Positions 43,163 to 51,990 of a stretch of DNA of 64,000 bases are shown here, one piece after another (the first letter of the stretch is position 1; the number at the start of each line of letters is the position of its first letter). Under the pieces are notes generated by a model, which was given only the letters and a program-made list of their open reading frames with translations, was not told the origin of the DNA and did no database searches. This DNA is from Paenibacillus sp. (lineage in GTDB: Bacteria; Bacillota; Bacilli; Paenibacillales; YIM-B00363). Position numbers and translations under genes: made by a program. Where the stretch lies: positions 186,001-250,000 of the forward strand of contig NZ_JAPSKE010000003.1 in the NCBI RefSeq assembly GCF_031177825.1, written 5' to 3'.

Positions 43163-43333
43163 ATGGCGCACGAAGTAGCGGTTCCTCATGGCGAGGAGAA
43201 GATCGTGGTCGAGTTGACGGTGAAGGAAGCGATCGCGCTCACGGGCATCAAGTTCAACGAACAGCCGGAGCTCCTCCCGAGCGCTCGCAAGAAGCTGAAA
43301 GAAACCGTCGAGAGCAAGATGCTGAAGCAATAG
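43163..43333 (+). CDS. Small acidic-basic protein (56 aa), hypothetical
   Basis: ATG at 43163, TAG at 43331; GAGGTGATC spaced correctly upstream. Own strong promoter and a terminator right behind make it a complete transcription unit. The protein starts MAHEVAVPHGEEKIVVELTV and ends in a Lys-rich helix (ARKKLKETVESKMLKQ), with a probable beta-hairpin then helix. No cysteines, no transmembrane segment, no recognised family. Too short for many gene callers. A role cannot be assigned. Confidence 0.7.
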   Translation: MAHEVAVPHGEEKIVVELTVKEAIALTGIKFNEQPELLPSARKKLKETVESKMLKQ

Positions 43334-43360
43334 TCGAACTAGCGAATGCACGCATATCGA

Positions 43361-43393
43361 AGAGCTTTCCCGCGGGGCGGGAGGGCTCTTTTT
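43361..43393 (+). terminator. Terminator of the 56-aa gene
   Basis: AGAGCTTTCCCG-CGGGG(C)-GGGAGGGCTCT followed by TTTTTC. Confidence 0.8.
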
Positions 43394-43502
43394 CGTGAGG
43401 ACGACTTGCGTCGCAATGGCGCTTTACAAGCCCGCCCCGAATTGGGCACAATAGGGGAAGCGCATTGACGCATGGCATGAAAGTAAAGGGGAACGACACA
43501 GA

Positions 43503-44231
43503 ATGACGCGTTTACGTAGAAGAACCGGAACGAAAGAACTGCTGCAGACGTTGGAAGAACGCGTCGTCCTGCAGCCGAAGCAATACAAGGGGCGTTGGAT
43601 CGAGGTGTTCGGCAACGACCGCCCGATTCACGTGGAGCTCGGCATGGGCAAGGGCCGGTTCATCAGCCTGATGAGCCTGCAGCATCCCGAATGGAATTTC
43701 ATCGGGATCGATATGTACGACGAGCTGATCCGCAAGGGCAGCGAGAAAGCCGAGGAGACGCGCGAAGCGTGGTCGGCGGAGCATGGCGGCGCGGAGGCGC
43801 CGAACAACCTCAGGCTGGCGCTCGGCAATATCGAAGGGATCGAGGAGATGTTCGCGCCGAACGAGATCGAGCGCATCTACCTCAACTTCAGCGACCCGTG
43901 GCCGAAGACGCGCCATGCGAATCGCCGTCTGACGCACGCGAATTTCTTGACCAAGTACATCGACATCTTGAACGAGGACGGCGAAATCCATTTCAAGACC
44001 GATTCGCGGTCGCTGTTCGAATTCTCGCTCAATTCGTTCGCCGAGATGGAGCTGATGATGCGCAACATCTCGCTCGACCTGCATGCGCAAGGTCCGGCGC
44101 CGAACAACGTCATGACGGAATACGAGACGAAATTCTCGGGTCAGGGCGTGAACATTCACCGCGTCGAAGTGATCGTGGGGGAACGTGCCGTCGCAAGGCG
44201 CAGGGAACTAACGTCCGCGAAGAAAGCATAG
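43503..44231 (+). CDS. trmB: tRNA (guanine-N7)-methyltransferase
   Basis: 242 aa. Makes m7G46 in tRNA. Motif I VELGMGKGRFI, the signature NFSDPWPKTRHANRRLT and the C-terminal MTEYETKFSGQG are diagnostic. AAAGGGGAA precedes the ATG. A plausible promoter is TTTACA-18-CACAAT at 43423-43452. Monocistronic. Confidence 0.96.
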   Translation: MTRLRRRTGTKELLQTLEERVVLQPKQYKGRWIEVFGNDRPIHVELGMGKGRFISLMSLQHPEWNFIGIDMYDELIRKGSEKAEETREAWSAEHGGAEAPNNLRLALGNIEGIEEMFAPNEIERIYLNFSDPWPKTRHANRRLTHANFLTKYIDILNEDGEIHFKTDSRSLFEFSLNSFAEMELMMRNISLDLHAQGPAPNNVMTEYETKFSGQGVNIHRVEVIVGERAVARRRELTSAKKA

Positions 44232-44260
44232 GACTTAGCAGGCGCCTTGCTAAGCCCTAT
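44232..44260. terminator. Stem-loop between trmB and cheW
   Basis: AGGACTTAGCA pairs with TGCTAAGCCCT between converging genes; no good T-run, so weak as an intrinsic terminator. Confidence 0.45.
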
Positions 44261-44271
44261 GCGTCAGTCGG

Positions 44272-44691
44272 TTACGAGATAAACTTGTCGATATCGAGTA
44301 TGCCAACCATACCCTGTTCGGCGACGCCGATCCCGGATAATCGGGAGTTCGCCCCCTTCGCCGAAACCGGAAGGGGTCGAAGCTCCCGATACCGAGTGAC
44401 CTTGATCACTTCGTCCACGATGACCCCGAGCAACGACTCGCCCTCGTCTTGGATGACGATGATGCGGGCGCGCTTCTGTTCGGGGTCGCACCGCGTGCCG
44501 AGCGTCTCGCCGAGATCGATAACGGGCAGCACGTCGCCTCTTAGGTTGATAATGCCCTTGAACTGCGAACCGGCGCCGGGCACATAAGTGATTCTCGGAA
44601 TTCGAATGATTTCCTTGATTTTATATATCGTTATCGCGTACTTCTCGTCGCCGATTCGGAGTTCCACGAATTGTTCCGTTTCCGTTTGCAT
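44272..44691 (-). CDS. cheW: Chemotaxis coupling protein CheW
   Basis: 139 aa, GAGGAGGG before the ATG. Links chemoreceptors to CheA. CheW fold motifs: FVELRIGDEKYAI, EIIRIPRITYVP, GIINLRGDVLPVIDL and VDEVIKV. It lies 15 bp after the chemoreceptor gene and is surely co-transcribed with it; such a receptor/CheW pair outside the main che operon is common in Paenibacillus. Confidence 0.93.
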   Translation of the reverse strand: MQTETEQFVELRIGDEKYAITIYKIKEIIRIPRITYVPGAGSQFKGIINLRGDVLPVIDLGETLGTRCDPEQKRARIIVIQDEGESLLGVIVDEVIKVTRYRELRPLPVSAKGANSRLSGIGVAEQGMVGILDIDKFIS

Positions 44692-44706
44692 ACCGGAAGC
44701 CCTCCT

Positions 44707-46275
44707 CTACACCTTGAACGAGGAAACCGATTCCGACAACGATTCCGATAGCTTGGAAAGCGATTGGGAAGCGTCGGCGACTTCTTGGGAAGCGGCCGCC
44801 GCCTCCTCGCTCGCAGCCGCGATCGTCTCGATGGCGCTTAGAATATTGCTCGATTGGGCGGTTTGCTCCTCGGCGGCTGCGGCGATCTCTAGTACTCTAG
44901 CGGAAGTATTCTCGACCATCCCGACGATGGAACCGAACGCTTGGCCGCTCTGTTCGGTATACGCGGCTGTCTGCTCCGTAGCCTTGACGCTCTGCTTCAT
45001 ATTATTTTGCATATTGCGGATGATGCCGGCGATTTCCTTCGTCGCGTCGCTGCTCCGCTCCGCGAGCTTTCGGACCTCGTCGGCGACGACCGCGAAGCCG
45101 CGTCCGTGGTCGCCCGCCCGAGCCGCCTCGATGGCCGCGTTCAGCGCCAGCAGGTTCGTCTGGTCCGCGATCTCGTCGATGACCTCCACGATTTCCCCGA
45201 TCTTGTCCGAGTCGCTCTCCAGAATGTTGATCTGCCGGCAAAGCTCGTTCATCCCGTCGGAAGTTTTCTGGATGATCATTCCGCCCTCCCGGGCGATTTC
45301 GGACGTCTTCCCGGCGATTTCCGCCGCATGTTCCGTATTGGACGCGATCGTCTCCATGCTGGCGTTGAGCTCTTTAAACAGCTCGTTAATTTGTAGCGCG
45401 GCCGCGGATTGCTCATGACTGCCGCTGGCGATTTCCTCGGTCGAAGCGGAGATTTCCTGAGACGCTCCCGATACCTCGCGGGAAGAATCTATGATATTGC
45501 GGATGATGGCTTGATAGCTGGAGAGCATCGAGTTGAACGATTTCGCCAGCTGCCCGATTTCGTCCTTGCCGGTATCCGGCAGGCGCAGCGTCAAGTCCCC
45601 CTCGTTATTCGCCAGCTCGCCCATCGTCCGAGCGATCGTCTTCAACGGGCGGAGCCTCGCGAATAACAACCAGATAGAGCCGGCCATCACGAAGGACACG
45701 ACGACGATCAAACCGATCATGACGTACAGCATGAAGTAGAAACCGCTTTGCGCCGTTTCGGTTTCCAACTCCGCTCGTGTATTCATTACGTTCTGGAATT
45801 CGCTAATAGGCTCCATAATCATTTTCTTATCGGCATCGTACTGTTCGCTGAACATGAGCTTGCGGGCTTCGTCGAAGTTGCCGGCCTCCGCAGCCGCGAT
45901 CGCGGCATCCTCCGTCTGGACGAGCGAGTCGGAGCGGCGCTTGGCCTCTTCGATCAGCTCCAATTCTTCGATAGGGGACCCGAGCTCCTTCAATCGTTCG
46001 ACGACCCGATCCCGGGTTTTCGTCTCGTTGACTTCTCGCCAGTAGTTATCGTAATGCTTCCGTTCCCCGAACTGTACGAAATTTCTTGCTTCGTTGGTTA
46101 AATAGTCGGACGCGTCCGCCAAGTCGATCCCGAGCTGTTTGAATTCTCCCTGGCGGCTCACGGCATCCCGTACGTCCGAATAGTCGGATTGAAGTTGCCA
46201 CACGGAAAACGAGAGAGATCCTCCTAACAGCAAAAACACAATCCCCATCGTCTTGAGCAGCGTAGAAATCTTCAT
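44707..46275 (-). CDS. Methyl-accepting chemotaxis protein
   Basis: 522 aa; GGGAGA before the ATG. Transmembrane helices at about 8-28 and 188-212 enclose a four-helix-bundle sensor; HAMP about 213-265. The signalling domain has the hairpin tip [27 protein letters not shown] and flanking Gln/Glu methylation segments. The ligand is unknown. A cre-like site upstream hints at catabolite control. Confidence 0.93.
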   Translation of the reverse strand: MKISTLLKTMGIVFLLLGGSLSFSVWQLQSDYSDVRDAVSRQGEFKQLGIDLADASDYLTNEARNFVQFGERKHYDNYWREVNETKTRDRVVERLKELGSPIEELELIEEAKRRSDSLVQTEDAAIAAAEAGNFDEARKLMFSEQYDADKKMIMEPISEFQNVMNTRAELETETAQSGFYFMLYVMIGLIVVVSFVMAGSIWLLFARLRPLKTIARTMGELANNEGDLTLRLPDTGKDEIGQLAKSFNSMLSSYQAIIRNIIDSSREVSGASQEISASTEEIASGSHEQSAAALQINELFKELNASMETIASNTEHAAEIAGKTSEIAREGGMIIQKTSDGMNELCRQINILESDSDKIGEIVEVIDEIADQTNLLALNAAIEAARAGDHGRGFAVVADEVRKLAERSSDATKEIAGIIRNMQNNMKQSVKATEQTAAYTEQSGQAFGSIVGMVENTSARVLEIAAAAEEQTAQSSNILSAIETIAAASEEAAAASQEVADASQSLSKLSESLSESVSSFKV

Positions 46276-46353
46276 CGCATGTCTCCCTTTCAGCAGGTTT
46301 TCTAATGATGCAATGGGTTGTTCAGTTGTAGTCTATGGGGACGAGGTCTTTTG

Positions 46354-46367
46354 TGTAAACGCTTAAA
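46354..46367. promoter_or_regulatory. cre-like site upstream of the chemoreceptor
   Basis: TGTAAACGCTTAAA, 13 of 14 to the CcpA consensus TGWAARCGYTWNCW, about 80 bp before the ATG. Confidence 0.45.
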
Positions 46368-46447
46368 TAGCCGTTTCAAATCCCATTGACGCTGCTAAGA
46401 TTTGTATGGTAAACGATAGGCCGGGGGAAACGAACGCATAACGAAGA

Positions 46448-46488
46448 GGCCTCCCGCGCAAGCAGATCGTCCGCTTGAGAGGGAGGCC
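46448..46488 (-). terminator. Terminator of the MGDG-synthase-like gene
   Basis: GGCCTCCC pairs with GGGAGGCC around an inner AAGC/GCTT hairpin, followed on the minus strand by TCTTCGTTAT. Confidence 0.6.
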
Positions 46489-46518
46489 CCGACAGGGGGT
46501 TCTATAGTTTTCAAGACT

Positions 46519-47640
46519 TCAATTCACCATCTGCAAGATCGCCTTCGAGCAATCCTCCGGATTCGTCTGTTTCAGCATCTGCGTCACCATGCGGCGCCGC
46601 TGCAGCACTTCGTCGTACTGCATGACGAGCCGGTTGAACCAATAGTCGATCGTCTCGACCGACTTCAGCTGCTCGCCGAAGCCGTTGCTCGTGAAATATT
46701 GGGCGTTCTCCTCTTCTTGTCCCGGAATCGCCTCGTGAAACAGCATCGGCAGCCCCTTCGCCAACGCCTCGGTGCACGTCATGCCGCCGGGCTTCGTAAT
46801 GAGCAGATCGGAAATTTCCATCAGCTTGTCGACGTCGCGCGTAAAGCCGAGCAGCTTGATGTTTTCGTGCTGGAACGCCGGATCCTCCGACATCTCGTCG
46901 AGCGCTTTGCGGTTGTTGCCGAGCACGAAGATGAATTGGATCCGGTCGCGCCATGCGACCATGTATTTAAGCAGCTCCTCTTGATTCACGAGTCCCCATC
47001 CGCCGCCCATCACGAGCACGGTCGGCATCGGCTTGAGGCCGAATTCGGCGCGGATCTCGTCCTTATCCTGATGCTCCCAGAAGTTCGGATGCACCGGGAT
47101 GCCGGTGACCCGGATGATGCGGCTCGGAATGCCCCGGGCGATCAGCTTGTTCTTGACCTCCGGCGTCGAGACGAGGTACCGGTTCGTCTCCGCCGATACC
47201 CATGTGCCATGGGCGTCGTAGTCGGTGATGACGGTGCACAGCGGCACGTCCAATCCGGCGGAACGCTTCAGCCTCGATACGACGATGTTGGGAAAAGGGT
47301 GCGTGCACACGATCGCGTTCGGCTTCAGCGTCCGGATGATGTGCGCGGTCTGGGCGTAAAAGATGCGATGCAGCGCGAGCTGGGACAGCCGGCCGATCTT
47401 CTTCTTATACTGAGACCGATACACCATGCCGTACAGCTTCGGCTGGGAATTGATCGTCTTCTTATATGCGTTAAATATCATCGGGAAAATCGTCGGATGC
47501 AGAAACGACCCGAGCTCGAGCACCCGCGTCTGCACGTTGGGAGACATTCGTTTGATGCTGACGGCCAGCGCATGGGCCGCCTGCGTGTGCCCGGCTCCGA
47601 ATCCCTCCGAAAGGATCAATACCCTCTTCTTTCGTTGCAA
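46519..47640 (-). CDS. Diacylglycerol glycosyltransferase (MGDG synthase/UgtP-like, GT28)
   Basis: 373 aa, TTG start at 47640 with AGGTGA 6 nt upstream. N-terminal MGDG-synthase domain (ILSEGFGAGHTQAAHAL), conserved CTHPFPNIVVS and TDYDAHGTW, and the GT28 C-terminal sugar-nucleotide motif LLITKPGGMTCTEALAKGLP. UgtP adds glucose to diacylglycerol to make glycolipid and the lipoteichoic-acid anchor. Same strand as, and 109 bp after, a PAP2 phosphatase that could supply diacylglycerol. Confidence 0.85.
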   Translation of the reverse strand: MQRKKRVLILSEGFGAGHTQAAHALAVSIKRMSPNVQTRVLELGSFLHPTIFPMIFNAYKKTINSQPKLYGMVYRSQYKKKIGRLSQLALHRIFYAQTAHIIRTLKPNAIVCTHPFPNIVVSRLKRSAGLDVPLCTVITDYDAHGTWVSAETNRYLVSTPEVKNKLIARGIPSRIIRVTGIPVHPNFWEHQDKDEIRAEFGLKPMPTVLVMGGGWGLVNQEELLKYMVAWRDRIQFIFVLGNNRKALDEMSEDPAFQHENIKLLGFTRDVDKLMEISDLLITKPGGMTCTEALAKGLPMLFHEAIPGQEEENAQYFTSNGFGEQLKSVETIDYWFNRLVMQYDEVLQRRRMVTQMLKQTNPEDCSKAILQMVN

Positions 47641-47749
47641 GGAAGTTCACCTGACCTTAATGGGCGCCTCTCAACACTTGTGATAACGTATCGGAAATAC
47701 CTGGTACAACTGTATATGATTTAACCTTATGATGCAAAGAATAACGACA

Positions 47750-48277
47750 TTACCCGATAAAAGCAACCGTGCAGGAAGCCGTAATGCAGCCGATGACGCA
47801 GCCGGCGGCGACGTCGGAAGGATAATGCAGACCGAGATACATGCGGGACATGCCGACGATCATCGCGAACGGGATCAGTATGAAGCCGATCCAATTGAAG
47901 GCGATGACGAAGGGGGCGATGACGGAGAAGATCGCCGTCGTATGTCCGGACGGAAACGAGTGATCCTTCAGCGGGTTCTTGCAGGCGATCGCGTCCGGGA
48001 GGGCGAGGTACGGACGGAGCCGCGGGTACAGCTTCTTTACGACGGCGACCGGAATATGACTGAGCGCCAAGGCGATGAAAGCTTGCAGGCCGACCGTCGA
48101 GACGGGCTTCGGAGCCAGCCACCAGATGCCGAGCGTCGCGAGAATCGTCGCGCGCGCGCCCCCGAGATGCGTAATTCGGCTAAGCAGCATCCCAAGCAGC
48201 GCGTGATTGAATCTCCGATTGACGAGGAAGAACATGCGCTGGTCGTGAGTCTTCAGCCAAGTGACGATACGGGTCAT
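47750..48277 (-). CDS. PAP2-family membrane phosphatase
   Basis: 175 aa, GAGGAGG before the ATG. Five to six hydrophobic segments and the three-part catalytic motif: KKLYPRLRP, then PSGH in HSFPSGHTTA, then SRMYLGLHYPSD. Family members dephosphorylate phosphatidate, phosphatidylglycerophosphate or undecaprenyl-PP. Adjacent diacylglycerol glycosyltransferases favour a lipid phosphate substrate. Confidence 0.9.
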   Translation of the reverse strand: MTRIVTWLKTHDQRMFFLVNRRFNHALLGMLLSRITHLGGARATILATLGIWWLAPKPVSTVGLQAFIALALSHIPVAVVKKLYPRLRPYLALPDAIACKNPLKDHSFPSGHTTAIFSVIAPFVIAFNWIGFILIPFAMIVGMSRMYLGLHYPSDVAAGCVIGCITASCTVAFIG

Positions 48278-48304
48278 TGTATGCGGATCCTCCTCTATTG
48301 TCTG

Positions 48305-48349
48305 TTCTTATTGTACTAGAAATGTCGGTATAATGGCTACAGCCATTAT
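48305..48349 (+). promoter_or_regulatory. Promoter with palindrome in the PAP2/GT4 divergent region
   Basis: TTCTTA-18-TATAAT (48329-48334). Overlapping it is the perfect ATAATGGC-TACA-GCCATTAT (48330-48349). The site could regulate the GT4 gene, the divergent PAP2 gene, or both. Confidence 0.5.
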
Positions 48350-48499
48350 TGTAAAATGCTATTGTTAACGCGGTATCAGGGGAATGTGAAATATTGCCCG
48401 GAACCGAATTTAACTTCCGGATGACGTTCCGTTAATAGATGCCGAATATACTATAGAAGCAATTATCGGCGGCCGGCGGCCGCATGGGAGGGCAGAGCC

Positions 48500-49654
48500 A
48501 TGAGAGTCGCATTGTTTACCGATACGTACGTACCGGAAGTGAACGGGGTTGCGAAGACGCTCGGAAGATGGGCGGCGTACCTCGAGTCGCAAGGCGTCGC
48601 CTGCAAGGTGTTCGCCCCGACGGCGGAAGAGCGTTTCTCCGCGGCTAGATCGTCGGTGGAACGATTGTTCAGCGTCCCGTTCCTGCTGTACCCGGAGTGC
48701 AAGTTCGCGCTGCCGAATCCGATCCAGATGAAGAAGGCGCTGCGCGATTTCGATCCGACGATCGTGCATGTCGCGACCCCGTTCAACATAGGCTTCTACG
48801 GCAGCCACTACGCCCGGAAGCGCGGCATCCCGCTCGTCGGCTCCTATCACACGCACTTCGACCAATACTTGTCCTACTACAAGCTCCAATGGATGGAACC
48901 CGTTCTTATGAAATATATGTCGTGGTTTTACGCGGATTGCCTGAAAGTTTACGTGCCTTCGCGATCGGCGAAAGAGCATCTGGCGCCCTACGGCTTCCCG
49001 GAGATGGAAATCTGGGGCCGAGGCATCGCAGCGGATCAGTTCGGTCCGGGCGTCGACCGCGATGCGGCGCTCCGCTCGTTCGGAATCGATCCGTCGTCCT
49101 TCGTCGCGTTGTATGTAGGACGTCTCGCCGCAGAGAAGAGCGTAGACATTCTGTTCGAAGCGTACCGGTCGCTGCCGGAGGACGAACGCGCGGGTCTCGA
49201 ACTCGTCGTCGCGGGCGACGGTCCGCTCTATCGCGAGCTGGCCGAGTCGATCGTCCCCGGCGAACGGATCAAGCTGCTCGGCTTCGTCGAAGGGCGTCGT
49301 CTCGCCGAGCTGTACGCCGCCTCGGACGTATTCCTGTTTCCGTCGGCGACGGAGACGTTCGGCAACGTCGTGCTGGAGGCGATGGCGTCCGGGACGCCCG
49401 TCGTCGGGGCGCGGGCCGGCGGCGTCGCCGACAACGTGCGGCACGGCGACACGGGCTGGCTGTGCCCGCCGCGGGACGCCGCCGCCTTCGCGGCCGCGCT
49501 GTCGACGCTGCGTCGGGACGCGGCGCTCCGCGAGCGGCTTGGCGCGAAGGGGCTCGCTTACGCGAGGGAACAGTCGTGGGATCGCATTTTCCAAACTTTG
49601 TTGAACTCGTACCGCGACGTGGTTCATACGTCCCGAGAAGCGCTTCTTGTATAG
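48500..49654 (+). CDS. Glycosyltransferase family 4 (glycolipid MgtA/SqdX-like)
   Basis: 384 aa, GGGAGG before the ATG. GT-B fold; start MRVALFTDTYVPEVNGVAKTL is that of diacylglycerol mannosyl-/sulfoquinovosyl-transferases. C-terminal donor site includes VGRLAAEKSVDIL and the EX7E element in SATETFGNVVLEAMASGTP. It probably transfers sugar to a membrane lipid; the exact sugar cannot be read from sequence. Confidence 0.87.
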   Translation: MRVALFTDTYVPEVNGVAKTLGRWAAYLESQGVACKVFAPTAEERFSAARSSVERLFSVPFLLYPECKFALPNPIQMKKALRDFDPTIVHVATPFNIGFYGSHYARKRGIPLVGSYHTHFDQYLSYYKLQWMEPVLMKYMSWFYADCLKVYVPSRSAKEHLAPYGFPEMEIWGRGIAADQFGPGVDRDAALRSFGIDPSSFVALYVGRLAAEKSVDILFEAYRSLPEDERAGLELVVAGDGPLYRELAESIVPGERIKLLGFVEGRRLAELYAASDVFLFPSATETFGNVVLEAMASGTPVVGARAGGVADNVRHGDTGWLCPPRDAAAFAAALSTLRRDAALRERLGAKGLAYAREQSWDRIFQTLLNSYRDVVHTSREALLV

Positions 49655-49690
49655 ACGACTTGGGAAAAAGAAAGGTTTCGCCGGGTCTTT

Positions 49691-49708
49691 TGTAACATTT
49701 CTGTAACA
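49691..49708 (+). promoter_or_regulatory. PhoP-box-like direct repeats
   Basis: TGTAACA-TTTC-TGTAACA, 11-bp period as in B. subtilis PhoP sites, with a weaker third unit (GGTAATC) next to it, just upstream of a poorly spaced promoter. Confidence 0.35.
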
Positions 49709-49778
49709 AACGGTAATCTTTTTGTCATAAAAATCGCGAAAAACGGTAAAATAACAACATAACGTGAAATAATGAATG

Positions 49779-49854
49779 AACCGTCGGTGCCGAAGCGTGC
49801 GACAATCCCGTTTTCCGCGGGAGAATCGCCGGATTTCGCCGCTGACGGTTTTTG
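49779..49854 (+). terminator. Leader stem-loop with T-run (possible attenuator)
   Basis: Outer stem AACCGTC (49779-49785) with GACGGTT (49844-49850) then TTT; inner hairpins CCCG/CGGG and CGCCGG/CCGC. No known riboswitch consensus recognised. Confidence 0.4.
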
Positions 49855-49989
49855 ACTTCCTAGCCGTTCTGACGCAAAATCAGGAAGCGATTTGCCATGT
49901 TCCAGAATCGAGTTCGATTCGAACGAAACCTTCAGCCGACTTTCGTCGTCTGGTAACAAGTACCGTATAAGAGAGAAAAAGGGGGCAGC

Positions 49990-51222
49990 ATGATGAACGC
50001 AATCGTTCTCGTCGTGCAAATCGGATTGTTCGCAGTGGGGCTTTATCAGTTGGTCTTGTCGTTCTGGGGATTGAAAATCAAGAAGGAACGCAAGGTGCAC
50101 GCGCCGCAGAAGACGTTCGCGGTGCTCGTGGCCGCGCATAACGAGGAGCAAGTCGTCGGGGCGCTGATCGAAAACTTGAAGACGCTCGATTACCCGCGCG
50201 AGATGTACGACATCTTCGTCATCTGCGACAACTGCACGGACGGCACGGCGGACGTGGTCCGCGCGCACGGCGCGATCGCCATGGAGCGGCACAACAACGC
50301 GCTGCGCGGCAAAGGCTTCGCGATCGAATGGATGCTGAAGGAGCTGTGGAGCATGGAGCGGCAGTACGACGCCGTCGTCATGTTCGACGCCGATAACCTC
50401 GTCAGCCCGCAGTACTTACGCGAGATGAACAACGACCTGTGCAACGGCTCGCGCGTCGTACAGGCTTACCTGGATACGAAAAATCCGGCCGACTCTTGGA
50501 TCACCGCCGCCTACGGCGTGACGTATTGGTTCTGCAACCGGCTGTGGCAGATGCCGCGCCGCGCGCTCGGCATGGCGAACTTCCTCGGCGGCACCGGCAT
50601 GTGCTTCGAGTCCAAGCTGCTGAAGGAGATGGGCTGGGGCGCGACGTCGCTCGTCGAGGATCTCGAGTTCACGATGCGCTGCGTGCAGCGCGGCGTCTAC
50701 CCGACGTTCAACTACGACGCGAAGGTGTACGACGAGAAGCCGCTGACGTTCCAAGCGTCCGCCCGCCAACGTCTGCGCTGGATGCAAGGGCACTTCGACG
50801 TCGCCCGCCGCTACTTCCTCCCGCTGCTGTGGCAAGGCATCAAGGAACGGAAGTGGACGAAGATCGATACGGCGCTCTACTCCGTCAGCGTGTACAACGT
50901 GCTCGTGTCGCTTATTTTCACCGTCGTCCTGTGGTTCGATCAAATCATGCCGGGCAAGCCGACGTTCATCTCGGTGTACGATTTCGTTCCGATCTGGCTC
51001 GGCACGGTGGGCTTGATCGTCGTCTACATGCAGTTCCCGCTGGCGCTGGCGCTCGAGAAGGTCAAGTCCTGGAAAATGTACCTCTCGCTCCTCCTGTTCC
51101 CGTTGTTCCTGCTGTCGTGGTATCCGATCACGTTCCACGCGTTCTTCACGCAAAACAACAAGAGCTGGAGCCATACGAAGCATACGCGCGTCTTGCGGCT
51201 CGACGACGTTCAGAAATTTTAG
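49990..51222 (+). CDS. Membrane glycosyltransferase family 2 (processive type)
   Basis: 410 aa, GGGGGC before ATGATG. One N-terminal and three to four C-terminal transmembrane helices around a GT-A domain: VAAHNEEQVVG, DNCTDGTADV, FDADN, VEDLEF and the acceptor motif QRLRW. This layout fits beta-glycosyltransferases making polysaccharides or glycolipids (HasA/IcaA-like superfamily). Next to GT4 on the same strand, with its own long leader. Confidence 0.88.
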   Translation: MMNAIVLVVQIGLFAVGLYQLVLSFWGLKIKKERKVHAPQKTFAVLVAAHNEEQVVGALIENLKTLDYPREMYDIFVICDNCTDGTADVVRAHGAIAMERHNNALRGKGFAIEWMLKELWSMERQYDAVVMFDADNLVSPQYLREMNNDLCNGSRVVQAYLDTKNPADSWITAAYGVTYWFCNRLWQMPRRALGMANFLGGTGMCFESKLLKEMGWGATSLVEDLEFTMRCVQRGVYPTFNYDAKVYDEKPLTFQASARQRLRWMQGHFDVARRYFLPLLWQGIKERKWTKIDTALYSVSVYNVLVSLIFTVVLWFDQIMPGKPTFISVYDFVPIWLGTVGLIVVYMQFPLALALEKVKSWKMYLSLLLFPLFLLSWYPITFHAFFTQNNKSWSHTKHTRVLRLDDVQKF

Positions 51223-51223
51223 T

Positions 51224-51253
51224 TTGACTGAGGCGGGCGCCTTGTGTTATATT
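51224..51253 (+). promoter_or_regulatory. Promoter of the infC operon
   Basis: TTGACT, 18-bp spacer, TATATT. Confidence 0.65.
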
Positions 51254-51259
51254 AGGATC

Positions 51260-51412
51260 TCGAGTGAGCAAAAGAAGGAGCGCCCGCTTCTCACCTGACC
51301 GATTTTCGATCGGCTGGTTCGCCGCTAACGAGCAGCGCGTACATATGCGCCATAAAGTTCGTCGGTAGACGCGGGCACTGGTGGTTTCCCACCGTGCGCC
51401 GCGTTTTTTGTT
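51260..51412 (+). promoter_or_regulatory. L20-type leader / attenuator of infC-rpmI-rplT
   Basis: About 150 nt of structured leader ending in an intrinsic terminator (51369-51409: ACGCGG, GCAC-TGGTGG/CCACC-GTGC, CCGCGT, then TTTTTT). In Firmicutes L20 binds this leader and promotes termination. The full Rfam consensus was not checked. Confidence 0.75.
51369..51409 (+). terminator. Regulated terminator in the infC leader
   Basis: GC-rich stem with six T residues, 39 bp before the infC start. Confidence 0.85.
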
Positions 51413-51447
51413 TGCTTGGATCGACCATTTTTTGGAGGTGGCATACC

Positions 51448-51963
51448 ATTAGCAAGGATCATCAGATTAACGAAGAAATTCGCGCCCGGGAAGTCCGTCT
51501 CGTCGGCGCGGAAGGCGAGCAGATCGGCATCGTGTCGTTCCGCGAAGCGATGCAGATGGCCGTCGACGCGAATCTCGACCTGGTGAACGTCGCTCCGACG
51601 GCGAAGCCGCCGGTATGCCGGATTATGGACTACGGGAAGTTCCGGTACGAGCAACAGAAGAAAGAGAAAGAAAACCGCAAGAACCAGAAGGTCGTCGAAC
51701 TGAAGGAAGTTCGCTTCAGCGCCACGATCGACGAGCACGACTACCAGACCAAGCTTCGCAACGTCGTCAAGTTCATTAACGACCAAGATAAAGTGAAGTG
51801 CAGCATTCGATTCCGCGGACGCGAAATCATGCACGCCAGCGTCGGTCAGAAGGTGCTCGAGCGCGTAGCCGCCGAAGTGCAGGACATCGCCGTGCAAGAA
51901 CGCCGTCCGAAGCTCGAGGGCCGAAGCATGATCATGATTTTGGCCCCCAACAAGACGACCTAA
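51448..51963 (+). CDS. infC: Translation initiation factor IF-3
   Basis: 171 aa from ATT at 51448, with TTTGGAGGTG 7 nt upstream; no ATG or GTG fits. ATT initiation is the classical infC autoregulation device, because IF-3 itself discriminates against it. N-domain: INEEIRAREVRLVG..EQIGIVSFREAM; linker PPVCRIMDYGKFRYEQQKK; C-domain to the end MIMILAPNK. Prevents 50S joining and checks the initiator codon. Confidence 0.96.
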   Translation: MSKDHQINEEIRAREVRLVGAEGEQIGIVSFREAMQMAVDANLDLVNVAPTAKPPVCRIMDYGKFRYEQQKKEKENRKNQKVVELKEVRFSATIDEHDYQTKLRNVVKFINDQDKVKCSIRFRGREIMHASVGQKVLERVAAEVQDIAVQERRPKLEGRSMIMILAPNKTT

Positions 51964-51990
51964 CCATAATTTCTAGGAGGAACACCTGTC

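Larger units (their letters stand above)
49655..49989. other. Leader of the GT2 gene with direct repeats and a hairpin
   Basis: 335 bp without a supported gene. Holds PhoP-like direct repeats (49691-49708), a promoter-like TTGTCA-19-TAAAAT (49722-49752) and a GC-rich multi-stem structure closed by AACCGTC/GACGGTTTTT (49779-49852). The last looks like a terminator or attenuator ahead of the GT2 gene. Confidence 0.45.

Noticed and set aside
46280..46440. Sigma-D promoter for the chemoreceptor
   Set aside because: Only TCAA-N14-GCTATTT was found, too far from the consensus CCGATAT -10.
49655..49989. Cyclic-di-AMP or cyclic-di-GMP riboswitch
   Set aside because: Conserved core sequences of those classes are not present.
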